NCBI GenBank assembly: GCA_014381825.1
Contig: JACNKX010000077.1
Location: forward strand, 114,774 to 178,773
Origin: Planctomycetota bacterium
GTDB taxonomy: Bacteria > Planctomycetota > Planctomycetia > Pirellulales > Pirellulaceae
Direction of reading: 5' to 3'
DNA: 64,000 nt
Both the position numbers and the translations under genes were made by a program. Position 1 is the stretch's first letter, and the number at the start of each line of letters is the position of its first letter. Under the pieces are notes generated by a model. It was not told the origin of the DNA and searched no databases. It saw nothing but the letters and a program-made list of their open reading frames with translations. Shown here piece after piece: positions 10,801 to 25,800 of the stretch.

Positions 10801-13800
10801 CGTCAGCACGGCCAGTGGTAACATCAGCATCACGGGAACCAGCTCCAACGGCTCCGACTTCGAGCAGACAACCAGTGGAGTAATTCAATCGACATCGGGC
10901 GACGTCACGCTCAACACGAACACGGTTAATCTTGCCTCGGGATCCGTTGCGTCGGGCGGCGCTTTGGTAATTCAGCCTCGTACGGGGAGTACGGTGATCA
11001 ACCTGGGCACCGGAGCCGCCGACAACGGCCTGCAGCTCGACAACAACGAACTCGGCCGTTTGGTCAACGGTTTCGGCTCGATCACGATTGGCGACACGTC
11101 GAATACCGGAGCGGTGGACGTGAATGCATCGACGTTCAACGATCCGGTGAACATCATTGGTGATTCGATCTCGGTGACGGGTCTGAATGCGGGAAGCAAC
11201 AATGTCACGCTGACCGCCGACAACGGCAATATCACCGACGGTGATGCGGGAACGACGACGGATGTGACCGGCGGCGCGGTGACCTTGAACGCCGAGCAAG
11301 GCGCGATCGGGACAAGCGTCGCGAATGAAGAGATCGAGATCGCCGCGACAAGCCTGACCACCGATACGACAGATGGGACTTCAACAAACGGCAACCAATT
11401 TCTCGCAGAAACAGCGGCAGGCGATGTGGCCATTACGGACTTCAACGCCGGCACGGGTACGATCACTTTAACCGGCGGAACATTCGACCTATCAGCCGAC
11501 AACAAAATTAACACGACAGCGGACCTCAGTGTCTCGTCCGGCGCAACGCTCGACCTGAATGGGAATGACCAAACTCTGGATGACATATCTGGGGCAGGCA
11601 TCATCACCAATACCGGCAGTGCAAAGACGCTTAGCGTGAACAGTGGAACATTCTCCGGTGTTATCTCAGGCGCCCTTGGTCTCACCAAGCTAAGCAGCGC
11701 GACATTAACGCTGAGCGGCTCGTCCGACAACACTTTCACGGGCGATACAGCCGTTAGTGCAGGGGCGTTGGAGTTTAACAAGACAACCGCTGACGCCATC
11801 GGCGGCGATCTCTCGATCGGTGATGGCTCGGGCGCTGACACGGTAAAGCTCCTGGCGGCTGATCAGATTCCCAACAGCAAAGATGTCTCCGTCGCGACAG
11901 GTGGCGTGTTGGACTTGAACGGGTTCAGCGAGACGATCGACGGGTTCTCGGGCAGTGGTACTGTGAAGGCTTCGTCGGGAACGCCAACCTTCACCGTTGG
12001 AAACGCGGGTACAAGCGGAAACGTCTTCAGTGGAGAGTTGCAAGACGGCGGCGGTACGCTTGCGCTAACGAAGGCAGGCGCTGGGACACTCGCACTCAGC
12101 GGCACAACCGACAACACGAACACGGGCACAACGCTAGTCCAAGCGGGAACACTGATCTTTAACAAGACAGCTGGGAAGAATGCTGTTGGTGGCGACATCA
12201 CGGTGGGGAACGACAGCGGTACAGACACATTGCGATTGGATAACAGCAACCAGATTCCGAATGGTACGACGATCATGTTTGACGCGACCGGTACAGATCG
12301 AGCAGTCTTTGATCTGAACGGGCAAAGCGAGACGCTCGGTGGTTTGTCCGCTGTCGGAGAAACTGGCGCACGAATCACGAACGGGACAACTTCGACAACA
12401 TCCACTGTGACAGTAGGCAGTGGCGATGTCACTTCCAATTTCGGTGGATTGATCGAAGATGGATCAGGGATCGTTGCGATCACGAAGACCGGTACAGGCA
12501 CTTTTACGATTAGTAATACCGTCGCGAATACCTACGACGGTGTAACAACCATCAGCGACGGAACACTGGCAGTGACTGGCGACGGCGGCCTTGGTTCAAC
12601 GTCGGGCAACACGGTGGTTGGCAGCGACAAGACACTCGACTTGCAAGGTGTTGCGTACAGCGTGCTCGAACCAGTGACACTGGCCGGCGGCATCCTCGCC
12701 GCCTCGACGGGAACAAGTTCGCTGGCGGGCGCGATAACGTTGACGGCCGACAGTTCGTTTAGCGTTGCAGGAACTCAGCTAACTCAGTCAGGAAAAATCT
12801 CTGGCGCACATAGCATTGAGAAGACAGGATCGAACACACTCGTATTGTCGAATGTTACCAACGACTACGGCGGAGCAACGACCATCACCGCCGGAACGCT
12901 TCGATTGGGCGCGGCGGGCGTCATCCCAGACGCCTCGGATGTGGCCGTAACGGGCTCACTCAATCTTAACGGCAACTCCGAGACGATTGACGGGCTGACG
13001 GGAGCGGGCAGCGTAACTCTCGGAGCAGGCACATTGACGCTTGGAGCCGACGATCAAGCGACCGCGACACACACGGGAGCGATCAGTGGCGCAGGCGGCG
13101 TGACAAAGACCGGCACGGGCGCGCAAACACTTGGCGGGAACAGCAGCTACGACGGTACAACAACCGTAAGTGACGGGACACTAGCGGTTACGGCCAACAA
13201 CGCACTCGGCACGGCAACGGGCAACACGGTTGTTGCCAGCGGCAAGACACTCGACTTGCAAGGGGTTACCTACACCACGGCTGAACCGATTGCCTTGAAC
13301 GGTGGAACGCTTGCCACTTCTACCGGAACAAGTTCATTTGCTGGCCCTGTCACGCTTGGGGGTAACAGCTCGATCGATGTCGACGGAACTCAATTGACAA
13401 TCAGTGGAGTTGTTGCAGATTCCGGTACGCCCACTCTTGCTAAAGATGGAACAGGCATCCTGCGACTCAGCGGCAACTCGGCAAACACTTACGACGGAAC
13501 AACAACTGTCAATGCCGGAACGCTTGAACTAGCGAAGGACGCAGGTACCGATGCCCTCGCGGGCGGCCTCACGATTGGAGACGGTACAGGTACGGACGCC
13601 GTCAAGCTGATCAACGCCAGCCAGCTTCCCGACACAACCGACATCACGTTCGATACCGGTGGAACGCTTGACCTCAATGCACTTGCAGAGACCGTTGATG
13701 AACTGATCAGCAGTGCCTCTGGCGATGGCACGGTAACCAGTGGAGTGGCAGGTGGCGTGACGCTGACCATTGGCGCTGGCGGCGGCACCGCGGAATTCTC

Positions 13801-16800
13801 GGGCGTCATTCAAGACGGTAGCGGAACCGTTGCCGTAACAAAATCTAGTTCGGGAACGCAAACGCTTAGCGGCACCAACACCTACACCGGTGTGACGACG
13901 ATCAGCGGCGGAACGCTGTTGGTGAATGGGGTGCTGGCAAACGGCTCGGCAGCCGACGACGTTGTCGTTCAGACGGGAGCAACGCTCGGCGGCACCGGTA
14001 CGATCAACGGCAAGGTAAAGGTCGCAGGGAGTGACACGTTGGCACCAGGGACTAGCCCCGGCATCCTACAAGTCGACGTGGCAAACTTCGCAGACAACTC
14101 AGTCTTTGCTGTTGAAATCATGGGCACGACAGCGGGTGGCAATCCCGTAGGCTACGACCAGCTTCAAGTCCTGGACGGGGCGACGAACAATGACGTGACG
14201 ATCGACGCGAACGTCGAGTTGCAGATTGACACGACCGGCTTTACTGCGACTTCCGGCGACGAGTTCATCATCATCAGTAACGAAGGTACGGATGTCATCG
14301 GCGGAACCTCGGGCACTTTCATTGCGAAGTTCGACCTCGCCGGTACCGCCTCGGCCGCACGATCCTTGCCTGAAGGTGCCGAAGTTCTCACGAATTTTGC
14401 AAGTTCTGGCAAGCAAGCGTTCATCACATACGTTGGTGGCGACGGCAATGACGTGGCAATTCTTGTCAAAGGCGCTGTATCGCTGACGAACAACGACGCC
14501 AGTGGCAACGCCTGGGAAGTAAAACTAAGCGGCTCGAACCTGCAGGTCTTCGTGGATGGTGGTCTGTTCAATCAACGACTGGCCAACGCGGTCGAATCAC
14601 TCACGATTAACGGCGAAAACAGTCAAAGCAATACGCTGGCGGTCAACTTTACTGCAGGCAATCCCATCCCGGGCGGTGGCATCACCTTTCATGGAGGAAC
14701 GGGGGGAGGCGACGCACTGTCTTTCAAGAACGGCGACGTCGATGCGCTACGTTACGACATGACCGGCGACCAAGCTGGCACGATCACGCTGACAGATACA
14801 ACACTCAGCGGTACGGTCATGTTCACGGGCTTGGAGCCCGTTACGGTGACGGAGAACATGATGCTTGGTACGGTAACCGTAGACGTGGATACGGCTCATG
14901 CCGGGACGGGTACCAACACGGTCGAGCTGACTAGTGTTGCCGCGGGTCAAACGAAGGTGACAGCTTCGGCAACCGGTGCGGCCTTCGAGCAGATGACGTT
15001 CGCTAATCCGACGGTTTCGCTGACGATTCTTGGCGAAGACGTAGCGAGCGCCGATGGTGCAGACTCGATCACCATCACGAGCCTCGGCTCCGGGTTTAAT
15101 GCGGCGATTTCGATCGACGGTCGTGGAGGGACGGACAGTGTGGCGCTTAACAGCAGCCTCGCGCTTGGCTCTGTGAGTTCGACCGGTAGTCTCGATGTTA
15201 CTGCCGAAACGATCAACATCGGTGCGGCGAGTATCGCAACGGACGGCGGAACGAATGCGGGCAGTGTGACATTCACGGGCAACGTAACGCTGGCGAGCAG
15301 TCTGACTATCGATACCGACTCAGCCGCTGGATCCGACAATAACATCAGCTTCAGCGGGACCGTTGATCTGGGTGCGAACGTTTTCACTCACAACGCAGGC
15401 GGCACAGCCAACAGCATCGCTGGGGTAATCAGTGGTACGGGTAGTTTGACGAAAGAAGGAACGGGCACGCTGACGCTCAGCGGCGGCAATCTGTACAGCG
15501 GATTGACAACAGTCAGCGGTGGTACGTTGAAACTAGGGAATGCCTCAGCACTCGGCACAACAGCGGCTGGGACGACGGTTTCTAGCGGCGGCGTTTTGGA
15601 TCTCAATGGTCTGGTTATTGGTGCGGAAGCGGTCACGATCAACGGCACGGGGATTGCCTCAAGCGGTGCACTGGTCAACAGCAACGGGACCGCTGCCAGT
15701 CTGTCAGGCAACATCACACTTGGCTCGGCCGCCAGCATCGGCGGGAGCGGCAACGCAACTTATAGCGGCACAGTCAACGGCAGTGCAGACCTGACTCTGG
15801 TCGGGGCCGGCACGAAAACATTCACTGGCATCATCGGCGGAAGTACTAAGCCAACAAGTATCACACAAAGCGTCGGCGCGGGACTCACGACCTTCAACGA
15901 AAACGTCAGTGTTGATACTGGTGGTGCGATCTTCAACGAAAGCGTCACGCTGGATGGTCTGACCTTCACGTCGGGTGGTGCGCTCAGTCTCGGCAACGCT
16001 GCCGCAGATGCTCTCACGATTAGCGGAGCAGCCACAACCGTTGAGACGACCAGCGGCGGCATCACGCTCAATGCGACGACAACTGGCAATCAGGATCTGA
16101 CGCTCACATCGGCTGGCGGTGTCACGTTCAATTCGCCGGTCAATATGGCGACCGGTAAGAACCTGAGCGCGACATCGACGAGTACGACAGTCGGCATCAG
16201 TCTGCCGGCCACGAACTCCGATCTCGACGCGAGCGGTGCCGGCACCGTGTCACTCACAACCGCTCGCAATATCAGTTTGGCAAGCGGTTCGAGTATAGCG
16301 ACAGCGAACGGCAACCTCACTTTATCGGCCAATGCGGCGGGGGCAGGTGCTGGCGACTTCAGTGGTGTGAACATCAACGGCGGCTCCGTGACCACTTCGG
16401 GTACGGGCAATGTCGGCATCACCGGACAGGGCGGAAACGGAACAGGTCTCTCGAACGAAGGTATTCAAGTGCAGAGTGGGGGCATAGTGAATTCCACCGC
16501 GACCGGATTGGGGGCCAGTCAGGGACTGTTGAGCTTGAACGGCACAGGCCGCGGTACGGCTAGTACGGGCGCGGACCAGCATGGCATCCGTATCACTGGC
16601 GCGACCTCAAAAGTGGTTTCAGCAGATGGCAACATCTCCATCATCGGGCAAGGCAGCCTCACGTCTACTGCGGCGAGCGGCCAACCCTCGATTTTTGGTG
16701 TATGGGTAGACTCTGGCGCTGTGGTGCAATCGACAGACGCGGCGAAGATCGACATCACTGGCACAGGTGGCACCAGTAGTGGAGCGGTTGATTTCAATCG

Positions 16801-19800
16801 GGGTGTTCAAATCGGACTCAACGCTGGCGGCGCGACAGTCACGTCCGTCACCGGAGACATCACCATCACTGGCCAGGGAGGCAGCTCGGTCGGCGGAACT
16901 CTCGGACATCAGGGCTTCGCACAGCAGACGGATGGATTAGTGGAATCGACAGGCGCGGCTAACGTAACCATCGTCGCGGATAGCATGGTTATCGCCGGCA
17001 CGGGCATCAACGTCGGAACGCAGACTGCCACATTGCGGCAGAAGACAACCAACGTCGCCATCAATCTCGGCTCGACCACCGAGACGACAGCCAGCACGCT
17101 CGAACTGTCGGATGCGGAACTGGACAAGGTGACGGCTGGCAAGCTAGTCATCGGAGATGCGAACACCGGGGCGATCACTGTTAGCGCTGACATCGACCTC
17201 ACGGACGCACCGTCGATTCCAGTCCTGCGATTGAACACCGGCTCGACGGTTACGGCGACTGCGGGAGGGTTCATCGTCGATGCCTTGGCGATTCAAGCCG
17301 GCGATATGGTCAACATCACAGATCCACAGACGAATGTTGACGACTTAGCAATCGATACGACGGCGTTCAGCGTGACGTTCGAAGACGCTGACGGATTCGA
17401 CGTCACAACGGTTGACGGTCTCACCGGCATCGACGGATCAACGATCAGCTTGACCGCGACGACGGGTTACGTCTCAGTGAAGAACACAGGTGCCGCGAAT
17501 GACATCAATGCGAGCGATGCCGTCTCGGTCACACTGTCGGCCAACGACGGGCTATTCACAATCGATGTATCGGCTGACGTGAAAACGACCACCGGCGGCG
17601 TAATCATCAGCGCCGACAAGATGGCCCTGGTCGGAACGATCACCGCCGCCGCTCAAATCGTTACACTCAAACCCGGCAACGGCGCAGATGCGATCGCTCT
17701 TGGTTCGACAGTCGATACGACAGCGAACACACTCGAACTGTCAGACGTCGAACTCGACAAGATCACAGCCGGGACTTTGCGGATCGGCGCGTCCGGAGCG
17801 GGGGCAATCAATATCGTTACTACAGACATTGACCTGACAGACGGACCGACAATCTCGGCACTGCACCTGATTACGGGTAGCTCGGTACAACCCACGGGCG
17901 GCGGCGTCAAGGTCGCCGGACTTGCGGTCGAAGCTGGCGGTGATGTCACGTTGACAGATGCCGACACCGACGTCGACAACCTGGCGATCGTTAGCACAGG
18001 AAACGCGATTCGCTTTGATGATCGCGACGGTTTCTCCGTAACCACGGTTGACGGTGTGAAAGGCATCGCCGGATCGACCGTGACGTTGAACGCAGGCAGT
18101 CAGGGAACGACCTCCCAAGGTGCCGTAACCATCGTCGATATCAGCGGCCAGGACGACATCAGCGCTTCGGGCGCGATCGACGTTGCGTTGTTCGAAGAAG
18201 ACGCGACGTTCACGATCAGCACGAACGCGGTTGTGAAAACGACGACGGGTGGTGCCACGATCACTGCCGATGAAATGGACTTAGCAGGCTCGCTCATTGC
18301 TGAGAATCAAAATGCCACGATCCAGCCGAAGACGGCAAGCAAAGAGATTGTACTCGGTGCGAATCCGGTTTCGAATGACACGCTCGAGCTGTCCGATGCT
18401 GAGTTGGACAACATCGACTTAACGAACGGCTCTGGCTCCGGCACGTTGACGATCGGGGGTGCGACGGCGAACGCGATCACGCTCGCAGGCGCGATCACCG
18501 CCGGTGGCACCGACACGTTGTCTCTGATCACGACTGGCGGCATCGCCGACAACAACGCCACTGGTGCCGACCTCACGGAGACTAATTTGATTCTCTCGGC
18601 AGCCACTGGCATTGGCAGCGGCACGGATGCGACGAATACACTGCCGGCGAATCCGAGCGGCTATCTCGACATCGCCGTCTCGAATCTCGACGTCAACAAC
18701 GCCACGAGTGGCACGGTTCAGATCGCCAACACCGTGAGCGGTTTGTTGACGATTAAGGATCTCGATTCATCCGGCGCTTCGATCGTCAACGGCACGGGCG
18801 AGATTCGTAACAACAGCCCGCTGACCGTTAGCGTCAGCATGAACCACACCGGTAACTTCACGTACACCGCCGCCGGGAACGCCGGCGCGACGGGCGACGA
18901 TCTGACGATCAACAACAACGCCGTCATCGACCTGACATCAGGGACAGACTCGACGTTGACGTTTAACGCTGGCGATGCCGTATTATTCGATACCGGTACG
19001 GTTACGACCCAAGGTGCTGGAACCCATACTGTCGACGTCAACGCCGATACTGAAGGGAATACAACCGGTGGAGTGACGGAAGGCACCGTCCGCCAGACCG
19101 GTACGACACTGGTCAGCGTGACGACGAACAACCTCGACATCAGTGCCCCGCTTGGCGTCGGCCAACCGAGTGTCGAGTTTCGCACGTCGGTCGATTCGCT
19201 GACCAGCAATTCGTCCAGCGGCGACGGTGACCAACACTTCGTCGAAAGTGACGGGCTGACCGCGTTGAATATCAACGCCGGTACTGCCGCGACCGCTGAA
19301 CTGTTTCTAACGCTGACCGATGGTTCGCTGACCGACACCGACGCCAACGCGGACATCACCGCTGGCGAGGCGACGATCACGCTTACCGATACAGTTGACG
19401 ACGGCGACGACTTTGGCGCGTCCGGCAACCCGATCAATACGGCCGTTGGCTCGTTGTCAGTGACCACCTCGGCAGGCAGCACGGACGGAGATCAATTCAT
19501 TACGGAAGCGAACGGCCTGACTGCATTGGCGCTCGATTCGGGGACCGCCGACATCACGTTGGTTGTAACATTGGGAGCGGTCACTGATACGCTCGGTTCT
19601 CCCGATATCACTGCCGACGATGCCATCATCACCCTCAGCGACTCGACCGCCAGCGCCGGATCTTTCGGTGCCACGGGTGCGGCTGCAATCGACACAAATG
19701 TTAATACGCTGACGCTTACTACATCGGCGTCGAACGGCAATCAGTTCATCGACGAAGCGAACGGACTGACGGACCTTAGCTTGAATGCAGGAGCCACCGG

Positions 19801-22800
19801 TGACATCGAGTTGACAGCTGGAACGGGCGACATACTCAGCGCCGATGCGGCGGTTGATATTACGGGTGATCAAGTTGATGTCTTTATCACCAGCGGCAAC
19901 TTTGGACAGACCAGCACCGCTGCTGGGCAAGCGATTGAGACAGACGTCAACCAGTTGGTCGTGCAAATTAACGATAACGGGAAGAACATCTTCATCCGCG
20001 AGGCTGATGGCTTGACCGAGTTGCAATTGCAAAAGAACGTTTCAACTCCGGGTGAAGTGCATCTGGAAACCGTCGCCACCGGCGATGTCTTGAGCGGCGA
20101 TGTTGGAGTCGACATCTACGCCAGCACGGCATCGATCACAATCGAAGACGGCGACTTTGGTGACACCGATACGGCCGCTGGCAACGCCATTGGAACGACC
20201 GTGGCAAACCTGAGCGTAGATACTTCATCAGCCACGTCAGCAAGTAAGGGAAATCAGTTCATTCGCGAGACCGACGGCTTGAGCACGATCGACCTGAATG
20301 CCGGGAGTGACAATGTTGCTCTGTTCGCCGGCGGAGCGGTTGCCGACTCAGATGCGAACACGGATGTTGCGGCAACGACGTTCGCGGGGACTGCGGACGG
20401 CGGCATTGGCAGCGCGACGGCGCTCGACACCGAAGTCACGAACCTGAACTTGACCAATACAACCGGCGGCAACGTCCAGGTCGATAACAACCAGACCACG
20501 GCCGGGCAACTCAATATCACCGGCATCTCGAACGCGGGCGGCGGCAACATCGTGATCACCAACGTCGGCAATACGGGAGCAACCGAGGGCATTGCGGTCA
20601 CCGGCGCGGTGTCTGCTGGAGGCGGATCGGCAGCGGTGACAATCACATCCAGCAGCCCCATGACGATCAGTGCCAACGTGACCGCACCAGGAGCCATTCA
20701 GCTGACGGCTACCGATTCGACTTCCGCCGGCGATGATTTGACTGTCGATAGCAGTGCGACAATCGATTCCGCCGCCAGCACGGTCACACTCCAGGCTGGT
20801 GACGACATCGACATTCAAGCCGGGACGACGATTGAGGCAGACGGACAAGTCACCATCACGGGCGATTTCGGCAATACCGATGCTACGGCTGGAACAACGA
20901 TCACGCTCAGCGGTACGATTCGCAGCGTGAGCGACGCCACGGCGGATGCGATCCGAGTCAGCGGCGGTGCCGGCGACGACGATATCACCATCGACAGTAA
21001 TGGTGCCACCGCAGACGGTACCGTCGACAACATCAAGTCACCGATCACTGTCAGCGCGGGCAGCAGTTCCGATGACGACACGTTAACGCTCCAGGACGCG
21101 AGCGATACAACCGCCGATACGATCGGAATCAACACGACGGCGGATTCCGTCACGGGATTGATCACCGGCGGGATCACACTGACGTATGACGGCGACCTGG
21201 AGAACCTCTCGGTAACCGCCGGCAACACCGCGGCGGATGCGTTCACGATCGCTCCCGACACGGCAACCGAGATTACCATCGATGGAAAGAATCCGGCTAC
21301 GTTCCCGGGCGATACGTTGACGGTCGACTTGAATGGCGTCACCACGCCGACGCTCACAACGACCACAGCGCGAGCCGGGACGATCGATTCGACGTCGCAC
21401 GAATCGATCGTCTACAGCGACATCGAAGACGTCACAACACAGAACGGCACCTTCAGCCTGCTGACGATCGATATGTCGGTTTTCCAGGATACCACGGACG
21501 ACGTGATTGTCCTCCGCCGCAATAGCGCGGACAACGATGATATCGAGGTCTTGATTGGCAACAGTTTCGCTGGAGCAACTTTGTTCTATCGAGGAGCGTT
21601 CGCGTCAATCTCCGCGATTCAGATCGATGGCTCGGACGACGACGATACGCTGATTGTTGATTACGCGAACAACGCCAGTGGCGACGCGCCAGTCCCTACA
21701 GGCGGCCTGACGTTTAACGGCGGCAATCCAACGGTTGCAACCGGCGACGCGATCTCCATCCGTGGTACGGGAGCAGAGAATACGACGTACCAACCACATG
21801 CGGCAACCAACGGCGACGGTGTCGTCACGATTGACACACGCACTATCACGTTCACAGGCTTAGAGCCCGTGGACTTCGACAATGTTGGCACGTTCACGCT
21901 CGATCCACCCAACGGCGACGATGTGATTGACATCGCCAACGGGACCAACTCGGCGGTAACCGGCGGCGGTGAAGGCGTGGGCACTGTCGATGCCCTGGTC
22001 ATCTCAGGCACCAGCGGCGGCGTCGGCTTTGAAGCTGCACACGTCTTCCGCACCACCAACGTCGTGATCAACACGGACACGACGACGGGCGGAAGTGACA
22101 CCGTAACAATCACTACCGCGAACAACACCCACAGCAACACGAATCTGACCATCAATTCCGGCGCGACGGGCATGGACTCGATCGTGATCAACGGTTCCAT
22201 CTCGAACTTCACTGGCGTGACTTTCCAAAACGCAGAGAGCGTCGATGTCAATGCGAACATCACGGCTGGCGGTTCGTTGACTATCGAGGATGTTGCGAAC
22301 GATATCGATATTGCCTCCGGAGTGACATTGACCGCCAATGGAGGCAACGTCGATTTAAATAATTCGGTTGGCCGCATTGATTTGGACGGCGGCGCAGGCA
22401 CGGCAACAATCACCGCCAGTGCCGAGGTGCAACTGAGTGCCATCGCCGACAGTGGTACCGCCGGGCCGACTGAGTTGAATGTACAAGCGGGCACGAGCAT
22501 CTCGCTGACGTCGGTCGCACTTGATGGTTCAAGCAATCCAGTTCTCGACTTGGATCTTGATACGGGTGCCAACAACGTTGGAGCAACCTTGACAGCAACT
22601 GGCACCATCAGCGCGGGCACGGTCGAGGTCAATGGCCAGAACAACGACGACGACGTCAACTTCCAGAGTACGGTTGCTTCGGCGACTGCTGGCGTCACGA
22701 TCGATGCGGCAGCGACTGTTGATCTGGATGGCAGCGTAACCGCTCAGACCGCCGTCACCGTGTCGAACTTAGCCACTCGCCTCGACATCGGCGGCGAAGT

Positions 22801-25800
22801 AAATCTGACGGCGACGACCGGGGCCGTTGATATTCAAAGCACCGTCGCCGAGATCCTACTCAGCGGCAACGACAACCAGTCAACTCAAATCACAGGTGCA
22901 ACAGGTGTGACGCTGGCGACAGGAGTTGTCGCGACAGCAACACCTCTCGATCCCGATCTTACTGTTAACTCCGACGCTGGGATCTCCGTCACGTCAATTA
23001 ACATCAACGATGGTGATTTGGATCTGAACTTTGACACGGGCAACAACAGCGACGTATCGCTGACGTCCGGTCAGTTGGACGCGGGTACGATCGCCATCAA
23101 CGGCGGCACGGACGACAACGACAATGCGACGCTCAACGGCACGGTGACCAGCGATACCGGTGCGATTGCTATCGAAGACATCGACGTGCTGGATATCAAC
23201 GCCGACGTGACGGCCCAGACGAATCTGACGATCACGAATGTGAATACGGAAGTCGACTTGGCAGCAGGTGTCGACCTGACGGCGACTACCGGCAGTGTGA
23301 CGATCAATGCGGACGTGACGCTGGTGGATCTGAGCGGCGCGGATGACGATACGAACGTGATCACCGGCACTGCCGGTGTGACGATCAGCACGGGAGTGAC
23401 TTCGACCGACGACGTAGACCTGACGGTCAACTCGGATGCCGACATTACCCTGACGACGATCGACATCGTGGAAGGCGATCTGGATATCAACCTCGACACG
23501 GGTAACGACAGCGACGTATCGCTGACGGCGGGTCAGTTAGACGCCGGTACGATCGCCATCAACGGCGGCACGGACGACAACGACAATGCGACGCTCAACG
23601 GCACGGTGACCAGCGCCACAGCCGGCATCGCGATCGAAGACATCGACGTACTGGATATCAACGCCGACGTCACGGCGGCCACAACGCTGACCATCACCGA
23701 TATCAACACGCGCGTCGACCTGGCAGCGGATGTGGACCTGCTTTCGACAGGTAACTTGAGCGTGGTGACGGATGTGGCAGGCATCTTGCTGAGCGGCACC
23801 AACTCGACGGCGAACATCATCGACGCGTCGGGCGATACGAGCGTTGTTAACCTCGCGGGGGTAACGGCGACGAATGCGGACGTCGACCTGACCGTGAACT
23901 CGGACTTCAGCATCACGCTGACCAGCGTGGACTTGAATGCGATGGGTACGTTGGACATCAACCTGGACGACGACAACGATACCGATGACGGTCAGTTGAC
24001 CAGCGGTCAGTTAGACGCCGGCACAATCGCCATCAACGGCGGCACAGACGACAACGACAACGCGACGCTCAATGGCACGGTGACCAGCGCCACAGCCGGC
24101 ATCGCGATCGAAGACATCGACGTACTGAATATCAACGCCGACGTCACGGCGGCCACGACGCTGACGATCACCGATATCAACACACGCGTCGACCTGGCAG
24201 CGGATGTGGACCTGACGGCTCAGGATGGAAATCTGTCGGCAACCACCGATGTGACGGTGATCGACTTGAGTGGCACTGCGGGGACGAACATCCTCACCGC
24301 CACTGACGGTGGCACGGCTTCGTCGGGATCGGTTTCGTTGGCGAACGTGACGGATAGCGCTCAAGTGACGGAATTGCGAATCGTCGCATCGGATAACGCG
24401 ACGTTGGGGTCGGTAACTCTCGATAGCAACGCGGCGACTGCGGCTGGCCTGTTGAACATTGACGTCGATCAAGACAACAACAACGACGGTGTGACCTTTA
24501 CCTACATATCGCTCGCCGCGGGCAGTATCGACATCGATAGCAACGACAGCCTCACGATCAACAACACAGTCACGTCGACGGCGAACAATGGCAGCGTAGC
24601 GATTTCGGTGACCGATTCTGGTGGGACGGAGAACTTGCTAATAACCGGCACGGTTTCGGCAACCGGGACGAGCGGCGATATCACGCTGCAAGGCGGTGAC
24701 AACGTGACGTTGCAAGCCGGTTCGACGGTCAGCGCCGTCGATGCCATAACGATCTCGGGTGACTTTGGCAGCGACGATGCAACGGGCACAACAATCAACC
24801 TGAGCGGTACGATTTCCGGCGCGTCGTTATTGATCAACGGTAACGCAAACGACGACACTTTGCAGATCATCGAATCAACGGGGAACCCGCTGCCAAATCT
24901 CAGCGGGACGGCACCGGGCACGCACGCCAACGCTCCATTTACGGCGAGCGGGTTCGCTCCCACAACCATCGGCACGCACTTTGAAGCTGGCGCTGGCAAC
25001 GACGCAATCGAGATGACTTACAATACGATCACAAGTCTCAATGTCGCGTACTTCTCCGACGCCAATCAAGCGAACAGCGGCGTGATCAATGTGCGAACCG
25101 GCACGACGGGGCTGATGAGCATGACGTTCGATCAACTGCTTCCGATGATGCAAACGAGCAATGTGGCCGATGCCACGCTACTGGTAGACGCATCTGGAAC
25201 GGCGGCAACCGCGAATTTGACGCTGGGCGACACAGACGCCACCGTCGACAATAACGGCATGAATCTCGTTGATGGTGACGGCGGATTCGAAGACGTGACC
25301 TTTGTTGGCTTCCAAGACTTGACCGTGCGAGGCGGTGACGGCAGCGAGTTGTTCACCGTCAACCGAGTCGATGTCTTTGATCCTGCTGGCAACGGCGAGG
25401 CGTTACAAAACGTTTCTCTCGATGGGGACAACATCACGAACAATGACAACAGCGCGGACACATTCGACGTTCTCGCGCTGCCAGCGAGCGTCTCGTTGAC
25501 GATCCAAGGTGATGACAGTGCCAACGCAACGGGTGCCAACGACACGATCACGATCGGAAACCAAACTGCCGACTTTAACACAACCTTTGACGGTAATTTG
25601 GACGACGTCGACGGTTCGATCACGGTCGTAGGCGAAGCTGGTACGGGCGACATCTTGAATGTAGACGACTCGGGTGACACTAGCGCCGACAACGCCGCAG
25701 ACGCCGGTGTCGTGACCGCGACGATGATCACTGGGCTTGATATGACGAGCGGTGTTACTTACGGCACGATCGAAACGATCAACATCGTGACCAGCAACGT

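Noticed and set aside
22957..24285. Regular repeats as a CRISPR array
   Set aside because: Units are 460-475 bp, coding, and lack short identical repeats with unique spacers.
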